Source of the DNA: Bacteroidota bacterium
GTDB lineage: Bacteria > Bacteroidota > Bacteroidia > Flavobacteriales > Flavobacteriaceae
Assembly (NCBI GenBank): GCA_021793135.1
Contig: JAJYTI010000034.1
Coordinates: 1 to 14,688, forward strand
Reading direction: 5' to 3'
Length of the DNA: 14,688 bases
Part shown: one piece after another, positions 1 through 7,368 of the stretch
How positions within the stretch are numbered: position 1 is the stretch's first letter
Layout: each line of letters begins with the position of its first letter
The notes under the pieces: model-generated
What the model was told of the DNA's origin: nothing
The model's database searches: none
The model's input: only the letters and a program-made list of their open reading frames with translations
Made by a program: the position numbers and the translations under genes

Positions 1-100
1 AGATAATGCTGCAATGGTAGCTATTGTAGGACAGCTAAAATACGAACAAGAGATTTTTGCTGCTAACGATGTCGTTGCAGATTCCAGACTAAAATTGTAA
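1..100 (+). CDS. tsaD: TsaD, tRNA N6-threonylcarbamoyladenosine synthase subunit (C-terminal end only)
   Basis: Only the last 32 codons are present, read from base 2 to the TAA at 98-100; the gene enters from the left edge. The peptide opens with DNAAM, matching the conserved C-terminal motif of the TsaD/Kae1 family whose Asp is one of the active-site metal ligands, and continues through a short helix to a basic tail ending SRLKL, as in Bacteroidetes TsaD. TsaD, with TsaB and TsaE, transfers the threonylcarbamoyl group to A37 of tRNAs that read ANN codons, in the cytoplasm. The stop lies 4 bases before the rsmE start, so the two are probably cotranscribed. The call rests on a short tail plus the neighbour. 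Confidence 0.8.
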   Translation, partial: DNAAMVAIVGQLKYEQEIFAANDVVADSRLKL

Positions 101-104
101 TTCT

Positions 105-815
105 ATGCAACTTTTCATTCAAACTCAACTAAAATCAAATGAGAAAACAGTTCATTTTGATAAAGATGAAAGCAGACATATAGCTAAAGTATTACGTAAG
201 AAACAAGGTGATACCATTCATGTTACTAATGGTTTAGGCTTTTTATTTACTTGTAAACTAGTTCTTATACAAGATAAACACTGTATAGCAGAAGTTATTG
301 AAATAAAAAAAGAAGAACCACATCCTTATTTTTTACATATGGCAGTTGCACCAACAAAAATGAACGATAGATTTGAATGGTTTCTAGAAAAAGCTACAGA
401 GATTGGTATTGATGAAATTACCCCTATTTTATGTGAACATTCAGAGCGTAAAAAGATTCGTTTAGATCGATATGAAAAAGTAATAGATGCTGCTCTCAAG
501 CAATCTTTACAAACTTATTTACCTAAATTAAACGCTTTCACTCCTATTGAATCGTTATATGATAAAACAAAAGAATATGATTCAGTATTTTTTGCTCATT
601 GCGAGGATGAAGCTAATAAAATAAGTTTAAAGGATAAACTAGAGCCAAATAAACGTTATTTAATTCTAATTGGCCCAGAAGGAGATTTCTCTAAAAATGA
701 AATTGAAAAAGCAAGGGATAATAATTGGCAAGAAGTAAGTTTAGGTAATACACGGCTTAGAACAGAAACTGCCGCTATTGTTGCATGCCATTCGGTTGCG
801 TTTATCAATGAATGA
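105..815 (+). CDS. rsmE: RsmE, 16S rRNA (uracil-1498-N3)-methyltransferase
   Basis: A 236-residue cytoplasmic enzyme that methylates N3 of U1498 in 16S rRNA with S-adenosylmethionine, acting on the assembled 30S subunit. Residues 1-70 form the small PUA-like RNA-binding domain, including the RHIAKVLR stretch at 24-31. The rest is a SPOUT (trefoil-knot) methyltransferase domain with PTKMNDRFEW at 83-92, KATEIGI at 96-102, the SAM-loop motif IGPEGDFS at 189-196 and LGNTRLRTETAA at 213-224, all family signatures. Length is close to the roughly 240 residues usual for the family. The ATG at 105 is used because it follows the tsaD stop by 4 bases and the protein starts MQLF, as relatives do. No Shine-Dalgarno is visible, which is normal for this phylum. 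Confidence 0.95.
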   Translation: MQLFIQTQLKSNEKTVHFDKDESRHIAKVLRKKQGDTIHVTNGLGFLFTCKLVLIQDKHCIAEVIEIKKEEPHPYFLHMAVAPTKMNDRFEWFLEKATEIGIDEITPILCEHSERKKIRLDRYEKVIDAALKQSLQTYLPKLNAFTPIESLYDKTKEYDSVFFAHCEDEANKISLKDKLEPNKRYLILIGPEGDFSKNEIEKARDNNWQEVSLGNTRLRTETAAIVACHSVAFINE

Positions 816-852
816 TTTCCTTAAAAACTAATCATTTACATTAACCCACATT

Positions 853-882
853 CGCATTTTAAAAATAGTTTAATATAATGCG
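853..882. other. AT-rich inverted repeat in the convergent spacer
   Basis: CGCATT at 853-858 pairs with AATGCG at 877-882, and inside it TTAAA (859-863) pairs with TTTAA (869-873), leaving a 3-base bulge. It lies about 40 bases after the rsmE stop. There is no T-run on the plus side, so it is at best a weak 3' end for the tsaD-rsmE transcript. Confidence 0.25.
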
Positions 883-943
883 TATACACTTCTATCTAAT
901 GAAAATATAGTAGAATATTGCATAATTATTTAAATATTAAATA

Positions 944-981
944 TAAATAAAAGCGACTTGAATTGCCATAACTCAAGTCGC
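944..981 (-). terminator. Intrinsic terminator of the minus-strand peptidase unit
   Basis: GCGACTTGA (953-961) and TCAAGTCGC (973-981) form a perfect 9-bp stem with an 11-base loop. Read on the minus strand, the hairpin is followed directly by TTTTATTTAT, the usual U-rich tail. It lies about 50 bases beyond the stop codon at 1033-1035. On the plus strand the hairpin is followed by CATATAG, so it should act only for the minus-strand genes. Confidence 0.8.
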
Positions 982-1032
982 CATATAGTTCCATAGATTT
1001 TGACACTATGAATATATTATATACATAAACAA

Positions 1033-2481
1033 TTAAAAAGCAATTCGCTCTAATCGGTTTTCCATTTTATTATTTTTCGTTTGTTCAGAAATTAATATAT
1101 AACCTGGTTTAGAAGGCAAGATTTGTGTCTTATCATTATACTTTACCTTTTCCCAAGACAATCTATTATCTGTAAATTTTTTATCCTTAAAAATAACAAC
1201 ACCATGTACAAGATCCATTTTAGTTAAAGATACTCTATTATAACTCTTGTAGAAAAACATTAAACCATTTTGCTCTTCTAAAAACATATTGAATCGATAA
1301 TCAAAGAAACCTCCGGCTTCTAAAATCAAACCATAATCTCTTGGATTCCAACTGCTTAAAACCCCCATTTGAAGAAGATCTTTTCTAGTTTCTACTTCGA
1401 ATACTTGATGTAAATTAAAGTCTTTATCAAAATCTAAAAACACAATGTCTTTAGCAGCAACTCCAAGTGGTTCTCTTTTTATATATCCACCAACCACTAT
1501 AGTATGTTTTGTAGTCTTGTCATATACATAATCCAATGTATGGATAAAACCATTACCTTTCACTCGTCCCCCTTCTTTAATATCGATTTTAGATTCTAAG
1601 TCTGCCCATGTTACATTATTCTGGCTGATAAGATTCCCATCCATATCTAATGTTGCCTTCATCATCCCCGTTGTTTTCCCAAGCTTTACCTTTTTATTGC
1701 CTCTATAAGTGTCTCCGAATACATGAACATTATTGTCATTAAACTGTACATTATATATATTAGCTTTATAATCATCGTTATTAAATACAATTTCATTTTT
1801 TATTTCTCCAGTATTTAAGTCTGTCAATAACACACTATAGGTAGGATATTCACTTCTTTTGTGTGGATAGTTCTTTACAATGCTTGCAAGTCTATTACCA
1901 TATATATCTTGCACTCTAATGTTTAAAAGATTTCTTTCTTTCTTTTCAGGAATATATATATTAGCTTCGTATAAAGTTTCATTGTCATTTGAAATAGCAT
2001 AAAATGTATTCGTCCTATTTTTATAATCTATTATATTAATGCCATAACCTTTATTAGGAATTGAATAACTATCTACAATCCCAATATCTTTGTTTTGAAA
2101 TCTTTTTGGAACCTCATAACGATTCGATAGTACATTATTTTCTAAATCATATATTCGATAACCAAATTCCAAAGACGATTTATTTATAATCTCGGCGTCT
2201 TTTCCTAAAAACTCTATATAAATACTTGTGCCATTATATCTTACAAGTCCTAATTCAAGCTTTTTTTTATCTGTAAAAGTGGTTTGTGCAATTGGATTTA
2301 GATTGACATCTATAAGATGGATAAGATATCGACTGGAGTTTCGATCGATTCTTTCTAATTCTTCATAAGAAAGATAGCCATATACTTCATCATTTTCCTG
2401 ATCATAAATTGTCATTATGATTTGTGAGAAAAGAATATTTGTAGCAAAGAATAATAAAAAAGTGAGTAATGTTTTTTTCAT
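1033..2481 (-). CDS. Secreted protein of unknown function (482 aa, beta-rich)
   Basis: I do not recognise a characterised family. Residues 1-19 are a clear signal peptide (MKKT, a hydrophobic core, then ILFSQ), predicting export to the periplasm or beyond. The mature protein is dominated by short alternating hydrophobic/polar stretches with many Asn, Asp, Gly and Tyr turns, which suggests a mostly beta fold; recurrent 'D.D.NL' and 'YDKTTKH' style turns look like beta-propeller or sandwich repeats, but I cannot define repeat units by eye. No catalytic motif, lipobox, transmembrane helix or C-terminal secretion (T9SS) domain is evident. It may belong to a Bacteroidetes-only domain of unknown function (DUF6770 comes to mind, from memory and unchecked). 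It starts 21 bases after the metallopeptidase stop and precedes the shared terminator, so the two genes probably form an operon and may act together in the envelope. Confidence 0.75.
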   Translation of the reverse strand: MKKTLLTFLLFFATNILFSQIIMTIYDQENDEVYGYLSYEELERIDRNSSRYLIHLIDVNLNPIAQTTFTDKKKLELGLVRYNGTSIYIEFLGKDAEIINKSSLEFGYRIYDLENNVLSNRYEVPKRFQNKDIGIVDSYSIPNKGYGINIIDYKNRTNTFYAISNDNETLYEANIYIPEKKERNLLNIRVQDIYGNRLASIVKNYPHKRSEYPTYSVLLTDLNTGEIKNEIVFNNDDYKANIYNVQFNDNNVHVFGDTYRGNKKVKLGKTTGMMKATLDMDGNLISQNNVTWADLESKIDIKEGGRVKGNGFIHTLDYVYDKTTKHTIVVGGYIKREPLGVAAKDIVFLDFDKDFNLHQVFEVETRKDLLQMGVLSSWNPRDYGLILEAGGFFDYRFNMFLEEQNGLMFFYKSYNRVSLTKMDLVHGVVIFKDKKFTDNRLSWEKVKYNDKTQILPSKPGYILISEQTKNNKMENRLERIAF

Positions 2482-2502
2482 ATTGTTATGGTTTATAATA
2501 GT

Positions 2503-3810
2503 TTATAGATTCTGATATTTATTTGATAATGCCAATAACTCCGAAGGATTTAAATTATCTAAGATGGTTAAGAACAAATTATATTCTTCAGATAAGTTCC
2601 TCTCATCCGGTTCATCTACATATTTTTTAAACTGAAATTTTTGACGTGCTATGTGTAGCTTTTTGTTGAATAAAGATAACATATGGTTATAGAAGGCTTG
2701 TTCTTTCTGATTCACTTCTGGAAAACTTTGAAGCTGTAATATTAAATAAATACCTTGACCATATTCCTCTAAACAATAGTGTGCATAAACATCTTCTAAA
2801 CGTATCTTTTCTTTTAATGCGGTAAAGCCATCTTGCTCTGCATGTGGTTTAACTTGCATGTTTTTCGTTGCTTCTTTTATTTTAGCAATACGTTCCTTAG
2901 TTTCAGGGTGTGACCTTAAAGAATCTTTATGAACACCAAAAATGTCTACTTTCCCATCTTGGTAATGGTATTTAGAAAAATCATAACCAGACGTCCATTC
3001 ATCATTAAATGGAATGGTAGAGGTAGAAAAATGAGTCTTGAGCTTATTCAAATCGATTCTCACAATTTCTGAAGGCAGTATACTATCTACTTTTTGCAAT
3101 GCAGAAACCCGATTATTGGGGTTTTTTATTATTTTTTCTGTTAATACTATACTTAAGGAATCCGCTTCTAGTTCCCGCTTGCGTCGTTCACTACTATTAC
3201 CATATTGATGTTCTTTAAAATTTTCAATTTGTTTCGAAAATCTGTTAAACCGACTTCTCCTTATTTTTTTTGTTTCTTTTTTATATTCTTTTGATGTAGT
3301 TACACGCATCTTATGTTCAAATTCCACTTCAAGATGATCCAATAAATAATGCGCCACCTCATGTCCCATAATAGAATACAGCTCTTCTTCATTCTCTAAT
3401 CTATTGAGCAAAGAAAGATTAAATACAAGACTACCATCCCCAAGGCTATATGCATTTGGATCAGTATCACGAGTTAGAAATATTTCTAAATTAGGATCCG
3501 AAATATTATTTTGCTCTTTTATGTTATCTAGAAGTGAATTTAAATAAACTACTAGCTCATCATCTGTTATTAAATAATTGTCTTGTGTTAATTCCGCTAT
3601 AACTTCTTTTCGATTTTTAGAAAAATCACGAATTAATTTTCGGTTTTTTACTGGAAAGGATTTCAATTTATCTTCTAACTTTTCCGACTTCTGACTAAAA
3701 TGTTGGAATAGCGCCTGTTTATCAATTAATATAGTATCAATAGGTTGATATATCTGAGCTTGTAAGGAAACGCTAATACAAAATAGAAATACAAAATATA
3801 TTTTTCTCAA
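2503..3810 (-). CDS. Secreted M48-family zinc metallopeptidase
   Basis: A 435-residue exported protease. Residues 1-19 are a signal peptide ending LQAQ. The zinc site is complete: HEVAH at 150-154 gives two histidines and the catalytic Glu151, and ELEAD at 213-217 supplies Glu213 as the third ligand (the ExxAD pattern of M48). HPETKERI at 301-308 is another frequent M48 element after the active site. There are no multiple membrane helices, so this is the soluble BepA/LoiP-like type rather than HtpX or Ste24. Roughly 110 residues beyond residue 320 are helical, charged and unassigned. Residues 160-212 form an unusually basic insertion between the zinc motifs. The start codon is TTG at 3808-3810: an in-frame TAA lies five codons upstream (3823-3825), no ATG occurs in that stretch, and starting later would delete the signal peptide. 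A likely role is envelope protein quality control; the substrate is unknown. Confidence 0.88.
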   Translation of the reverse strand: MRKIYFVFLFCISVSLQAQIYQPIDTILIDKQALFQHFSQKSEKLEDKLKSFPVKNRKLIRDFSKNRKEVIAELTQDNYLITDDELVVYLNSLLDNIKEQNNISDPNLEIFLTRDTDPNAYSLGDGSLVFNLSLLNRLENEEELYSIMGHEVAHYLLDHLEVEFEHKMRVTTSKEYKKETKKIRRSRFNRFSKQIENFKEHQYGNSSERRKRELEADSLSIVLTEKIIKNPNNRVSALQKVDSILPSEIVRIDLNKLKTHFSTSTIPFNDEWTSGYDFSKYHYQDGKVDIFGVHKDSLRSHPETKERIAKIKEATKNMQVKPHAEQDGFTALKEKIRLEDVYAHYCLEEYGQGIYLILQLQSFPEVNQKEQAFYNHMLSLFNKKLHIARQKFQFKKYVDEPDERNLSEEYNLFLTILDNLNPSELLALSNKYQNL

Positions 3811-3815
3811 AATAG

Positions 3816-3830
3816 ATAAGTTTTACTTAT
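3816..3830 (-). promoter_or_regulatory. Perfect inverted repeat just upstream of the TTG start
   Basis: ATAAGT (3816-3821), a 3-base spacer and ACTTAT (3825-3830) form a perfect 6-bp inverted repeat ending 5 bases before the TTG start codon of the metallopeptidase. In mRNA it would be a hairpin in the ribosome landing zone; in DNA it could be an operator. All-AT-rich pairs make either reading tentative. Confidence 0.3.
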
Positions 3831-4475
3831 AGCATATATTGTCAACTTTACATCATAATATTGGAGAAAATCCACTAAACATTATATTACGCTTCAAGTT
3901 AACATAAAACTAAATAGATTTATTTTTTATAAAAATATCACATTTTTAGTAAAAAACAAATAATTAATTAAGTTAAATTTAACCTTATACTAGAGTTACT
4001 CTAAAGAAACATCTTTAATCAGATACCATATGAGGTTATTCAATATATTATGTTAAATAACATATTACTTTCTAAGTTTAGAAAATAGTTATACATAAAT
4101 AAAGCAAGAAAGTCTATTTATATCGAATTAAGTGATAATAACATAGGAACAACTACAATGATTTTATATTCCTAATCCAATAACGAAATGTCTATGTCAT
4201 TTATGAATGTACAAGAAAAAGTAATGGTATGCTAATGATGAGTATGTCTTTCTGTTTTTTAAATAAATGAGTAAAATTTATTATGAAAAGACTTTCCATA
4301 TATTAAAAACACATTTTATAGTTTCCTGATTGGACAATTAGTTATTTATCAATTTTCAACAAATCAATTAAATTAAATGATATAAAAGTTAAAACAAGAT
4401 AGTAAGTAAATGAAGAGATACGGAAGAACTTAGATATAAAATTTCTTAAAAAGACGATTTAGGTCTACAGTAATA

Positions 4476-4635
4476 TAAATTTGAAGAATAGACAGAAGTA
4501 TACTAAGAAATCTTAATAAGGTAATAGATTAAAAGATTTACTTACAATCTTCTATAAAAGGTTCAAAAAGTTTGAGGAAGCTTTTTGAATAACAAAAAAT
4601 AATAAATACATCTACTTGAATATCAAGTAGATTTT
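4476..4635 (+). ncRNA. Possible small structured RNA (three hairpins, speculative)
   Basis: Three inverted repeats follow one another: AAGATT/AATCTT (4533-4551), a 12-bp stem with a GAGG loop (4562-4573 with 4578-4589, one G-U pair), and a 10-bp stem ATCTACTTGA/TCAAGTAGAT with a 3-base loop (4610-4632) followed by TTT. A TAAATTTG at 4476-4483 fits the Bacteroidetes TAnnTTTG -7 box and would start a transcript of about 150 bases, but no -33 TTTG sits at the right distance. No known RNA family is recognised. The region lacks coding potential, so a short RNA is possible but unproven. Confidence 0.2.
4610..4635. terminator. Terminator-like hairpin, orientation uncertain
   Basis: A perfect 10-bp stem (4610-4619 with 4623-4632) closes a 3-base loop. 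On the plus strand it is followed by TTT then A residues; on the minus strand by a longer T-rich stretch (GTATTTATTATTTTTTG). It could end transcription in either direction. No gene in the window obviously needs a terminator here, which is why it stands out. Confidence 0.4.
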
Positions 4636-5063
4636 AAAAAGGAATTGTACTTATATAAAAAAATATAACTTTTAATAATTAAAGTATACTTACCCTATCC
4701 TATTTAAACCACATAAAAACTACCATAGTAAGGTAGATGCTTATTTTTAAAATAATTTCTAACATAATATTTTAAAATATTAATTGTTATTTAATCACCA
4801 TTATATTTTAATCTTCTTAATGATTAGTAACAAAAATAACAAATAACACAACACCACACTATTTATTACACTTTTTATTCATTGTTTTTTTTTAAAACAA
4901 TAATCGCATTCCCATAACTTCATTTAAAATTAGAATAAAAACATCTAATCATAAAAATAAACAACAATTTATCAATAAAATTATTCACATATAACATTAT
5001 ACATTTCTATTTTTATTTTGAATTGAATTTTCAATATATTGTAATTTATAATTTCATTATACT

Positions 5064-6758
5064 ATGCAGACACTATATAGAGAAATCATTGAATTATTAA
5101 AGAATAAAGAATATGAAAAACTAGCCAATTACCCTCTTCATAGGCCAAAAGAGATGAATTGGGTTGTAGATGTTTTCGAAGGTATTCATACTGTCAATTC
5201 TCCAAATAAAACTGCTTTATTATGGACAGATGGAAAGGAAACTATTGAATATTCTTATCAAGATTTTACTTCTAAAACCAATAAGTTATTAAACTTTCTC
5301 AGAAATAAAGGTGTAGAGCAAGGTGACATCTTATTTACACAAATGATGCTTCAGCCTATTACATGGACTTCCATATTAGCAAATATAAAGGGTGGTTTTA
5401 AAATGATTCCTGCAGCATCTATATTAGGTACTCAAGATATAATTTATCGTTTTCAAAAAACTTTCCCTAAAGTGGTATTTGCCGATCAAGAAAATGCTTA
5501 TAAAACCGATGAAGCGGAAGAAGATATTGGTAAAAAAATACCTGTGAAAATCATTGCAGAAGGCACACGAGACGGATGGTATAGTCTTAAAGATATTGAA
5601 AAAGAAAACGATAAAGCGGAAGGCGTTAGCAATAAACCTAGTGATGTACTCTTCTATTTTTTCACTTCGGGCACTACTGGAATGCCAAAGATAGTTTGCC
5701 ATACGCATTTAAGCCTTACTATTGGACACTTGTCTACTACAGCGTGGATTGGACTAAATAATGAAGATATTCATTATAACATTTCGCAACCTGGTTGGGC
5801 AAAATTTGCTTGGAGTAGTTTTTTCGCACCTTGGAATATGGGAGCCACTATTTTTGCGCATCATACCGATGCAAGATTCCACGCTAAAACTACTCTGGAA
5901 TTAATCGAAAAACACAAAATTACCACTCTATGTGCACCGCCTACGGTATTACGTATGTTTATCAAAGAAGATTTAAAACGACATACGTTTTCATTAAAAG
6001 AATGTGTAGCCGCCGGAGAACCATTAAATCCTGAGGTAATTGAAGCATGGAGAAAAGGAACGGGAATTACGATTAGAGATGGTTATGGCCAAACAGAATC
6101 TACTTGTTTAATTGGAAACTTGTCTGGCAATAATATTAAATATGGTTCTATGGGTAAACCGATGTTTATGTATGATGCCATTATCGCCGATGACGATGGA
6201 AATGTTATGGAAGATTATGATGAAGGTAACATATGTATTCGAATGGAGCGAGGAGAACAAGTAAATGGTATTTTTAAAGGTTATTTATTTGATAAAGAAC
6301 GAGAAGCAAGGGGATTTAAACACGGATTATATTTTACTGGCGATAAAGCATACAGAGATTCCGATGGTTATATATGGTTTGTTGGTCGTGACGATGATGT
6401 TATTAAAGCCTCTGACTATCGCATTGGCCCTTTTGAGGTAGAATCGGTTTTACTAGAACATCCTAGTGTTACAGAATCGGCAGTAGTTGCATCACCTCAT
6501 CCCATTAAAGGATTTGAAGTTAAAGCTTTTGTGATTTTAAATGAAGGCACAACCCCTACCAAAGAGCTTGCAAATGAACTATTCACATATTCTAGAGAAC
6601 ATTTAGCACCTTATAAAATGCCTCGGATCATCGAGTTTGTTGAAGAACTACCAAAAACGATATCCGGTAAAATTCGACGAATAGAACTACGAGCAAACGA
6701 AGCAGAAAACAAAGCGAAAGAAGTTCGTAAAGAATTTGAATTTTTCTATAGGAAGTAA
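5064..6758 (+). CDS. Acyl-CoA synthetase, AMP-forming (medium-chain / acetyl-CoA synthetase type)
   Basis: A 564-residue cytoplasmic enzyme of the adenylate-forming (ANL) superfamily that activates a carboxylic acid with ATP and then joins it to coenzyme A. All core motifs are intact: the phosphate-binding loop TSGTTGMPK at 201-209, GYGQTE at 340-345, YFTGD at 423-427 with the ATP-ribose-binding Asp427, GRDDD at 441-445 with Arg442 before the C-terminal hinge, and PKTISGK at 530-536 with Lys536 in the catalytic-lysine position. Overall pattern and length fit the ACSM/medium-chain group, related to acetyl-CoA synthetase; the true substrate (acetate, propionate, butyrate or an aromatic acid) cannot be read by eye. 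It appears monocistronic, with a long AT-rich gap before it and a strong terminator after it. The ATG at 5064 is the first in frame; no Shine-Dalgarno is seen. Confidence 0.9.
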   Translation: MQTLYREIIELLKNKEYEKLANYPLHRPKEMNWVVDVFEGIHTVNSPNKTALLWTDGKETIEYSYQDFTSKTNKLLNFLRNKGVEQGDILFTQMMLQPITWTSILANIKGGFKMIPAASILGTQDIIYRFQKTFPKVVFADQENAYKTDEAEEDIGKKIPVKIIAEGTRDGWYSLKDIEKENDKAEGVSNKPSDVLFYFFTSGTTGMPKIVCHTHLSLTIGHLSTTAWIGLNNEDIHYNISQPGWAKFAWSSFFAPWNMGATIFAHHTDARFHAKTTLELIEKHKITTLCAPPTVLRMFIKEDLKRHTFSLKECVAAGEPLNPEVIEAWRKGTGITIRDGYGQTESTCLIGNLSGNNIKYGSMGKPMFMYDAIIADDDGNVMEDYDEGNICIRMERGEQVNGIFKGYLFDKEREARGFKHGLYFTGDKAYRDSDGYIWFVGRDDDVIKASDYRIGPFEVESVLLEHPSVTESAVVASPHPIKGFEVKAFVILNEGTTPTKELANELFTYSREHLAPYKMPRIIEFVEELPKTISGKIRRIELRANEAENKAKEVRKEFEFFYRK

Positions 6759-6776
6759 TTCGATTTAACTATTTAA

Positions 6777-6816
6777 AATGGGGATTTAGTGTCGTGCTAA
6801 ATCCCCATTCTTGTTT
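6777..6816 (+). terminator. Intrinsic terminator of the acyl-CoA synthetase gene
   Basis: A 13-bp perfect stem (6777-6789 with 6797-6809), including a GGGG/CCCC core and a 7-base loop, lies 18 bases after the TAA stop. It is followed by the T-rich CTTGTTT. This is the strongest hairpin in the window and isolates the synthetase gene from the metal locus. Confidence 0.9.
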
Positions 6817-6822
6817 AATAGT

Positions 6823-6833
6823 ATGCAGTGCAT
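6823..6833. promoter_or_regulatory. 11-base palindrome upstream of the metal locus
   Basis: ATGCA-G-TGCAT is a perfect odd palindrome between the synthetase terminator and the first gene of the metal locus, 77 bases before its ATG. Position suits a regulator binding site, but a single copy is weak evidence. Confidence 0.2.
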
Positions 6834-6898
6834 TTATTCTCTTTTTGAGTATTTGTTAAATGTTTGTTTTAGCGATACCATTTATCTTGTAAACATGT

Positions 6899-6906
6899 TA
6901 TATTTG
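6899..6906 (+). promoter_or_regulatory. Candidate Bacteroidetes -7 promoter box before the small exported protein
   Basis: TATATTTG matches the TAnnTTTG consensus of the Bacteroidetes housekeeping sigma factor exactly. It ends 4 bases before the ATG at 6911, so initiation there would give an almost leaderless mRNA. No TTTG lies about 20 bases upstream, so the match may be chance. Confidence 0.35.
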
Positions 6907-6910
6907 CGAC

Positions 6911-7297
6911 ATGACTCGATTAATAGTTTTACTTCTCAGCATCGTAATTCTATCCGAATCCATTGGGTTCAATGTATTAGATATAGCTAAGACTGGCTTC
7001 TTAATCGAGCATGCACAATACCATTCTGAAAAATATGGCGATTCGTTCTGGGACTTCATGTCCAAACACTATGGCATGAATAAAGCCAATCATGACGACG
7101 ACACTGACGAACACAATAAACTACCTTTTCAGCAATCCAATATATGTACCTGTATTAAGGATATCGAAGAGAATACAATAGAATTAACTACCATACTTAC
7201 CCCACCAACGGTAGAAAAAGAAAAGGTTTCTTTCTACAAGAACCTCTATGCCTCTATTGCTACCAATGATATTTTCCAACCACCACAAGCAGCATAA
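6911..7297 (+). CDS. Small exported His/Asp-rich protein, possible metal-binding accessory of the efflux locus
   Basis: A 128-residue protein with no function I can assign. Residues 3-20 are hydrophobic (a signal peptide or membrane anchor; no clean cleavage site is obvious). Next comes a helix-like stretch around EHAQYH (33-38) and SKHYG (51-55), a cluster of potential metal ligands (His61, Asp62-64, Asp66, Glu67, His68), a CTC motif (Cys79, Cys81), and a C-terminal IFQPPQAA. I recall similar short proteins, with HxxxH-type helices, an acidic/His patch and a terminal PP, next to CusA/CzcA-type pump genes in Flavobacteriia; NCBI's HYC_CC_PP label covers proteins in similar settings, but its CC motif appears only as CxC here. 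It opens the metal locus, 122 bases before the pump gene on the same strand. A periplasmic metal buffer, chaperone or sensor is an inference from composition and context. Confidence 0.75.
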   Translation: MTRLIVLLLSIVILSESIGFNVLDIAKTGFLIEHAQYHSEKYGDSFWDFMSKHYGMNKANHDDDTDEHNKLPFQQSNICTCIKDIEENTIELTTILTPPTVEKEKVSFYKNLYASIATNDIFQPPQAA

Positions 7298-7368
7298 TAG
7301 ATTTTTTATATGCTAGACTGATATTTCTGTTTATAAAAACAAAATACAGCTAGATTATATTTACTCAC

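Larger units (their letters stand above)
3811..5063. other. Gene-free, extremely AT-rich intergenic region (1.25 kb)
   Basis: This stretch separates the divergent peptidase unit and acyl-CoA synthetase gene. Stops are frequent in all six frames and no open frame with a recognisable protein was found. GC is very low; in the sampled stretch 4921-4980 I counted 8 G/C in 60. It contains a 12-base palindrome GTTAAATTTAAC (3972-3983), a small stem TAGAG/CTCTA (3991-4003), a hairpin group at 4533-4632 and a short stem CTACC/GGTAG (4720-4736). Promoters for both flanking genes should lie here, but no full TTTG-N19-20-TAnnTTTG match could be assigned; TATTTTG at 5014-5020 before the synthetase is only a near match. 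Confidence 0.6.

Noticed and set aside
811..836. AATGATT/AATCATT stem across the rsmE stop as a terminator
   Set aside because: Seven AT-rich pairs with a 12-base loop and no T-run; too weak to call.
4188..4235. Short peptide frame MSMSFMNVQEKVMVC in the gap
   Set aside because: Fifteen codons with no recognisable start context, neighbour or conservation evidence; expected by chance.
4412..4588. Lys/Asn/Ile-rich frame with internal stops ending in FYKRFKKFEEAF, as if a decayed gene
   Set aside because: Interrupted by several stops, no match to any family I know, and Lys/Asn/Ile-rich peptides arise from any A-rich DNA.
5424..5708. Minus-strand open frame inside the acyl-CoA synthetase gene
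   Set aside because: It is antisense to an intact gene with all its catalytic motifs; the Phe/Ile-rich peptide is what antisense of Lys/Glu/Asn-rich coding gives.
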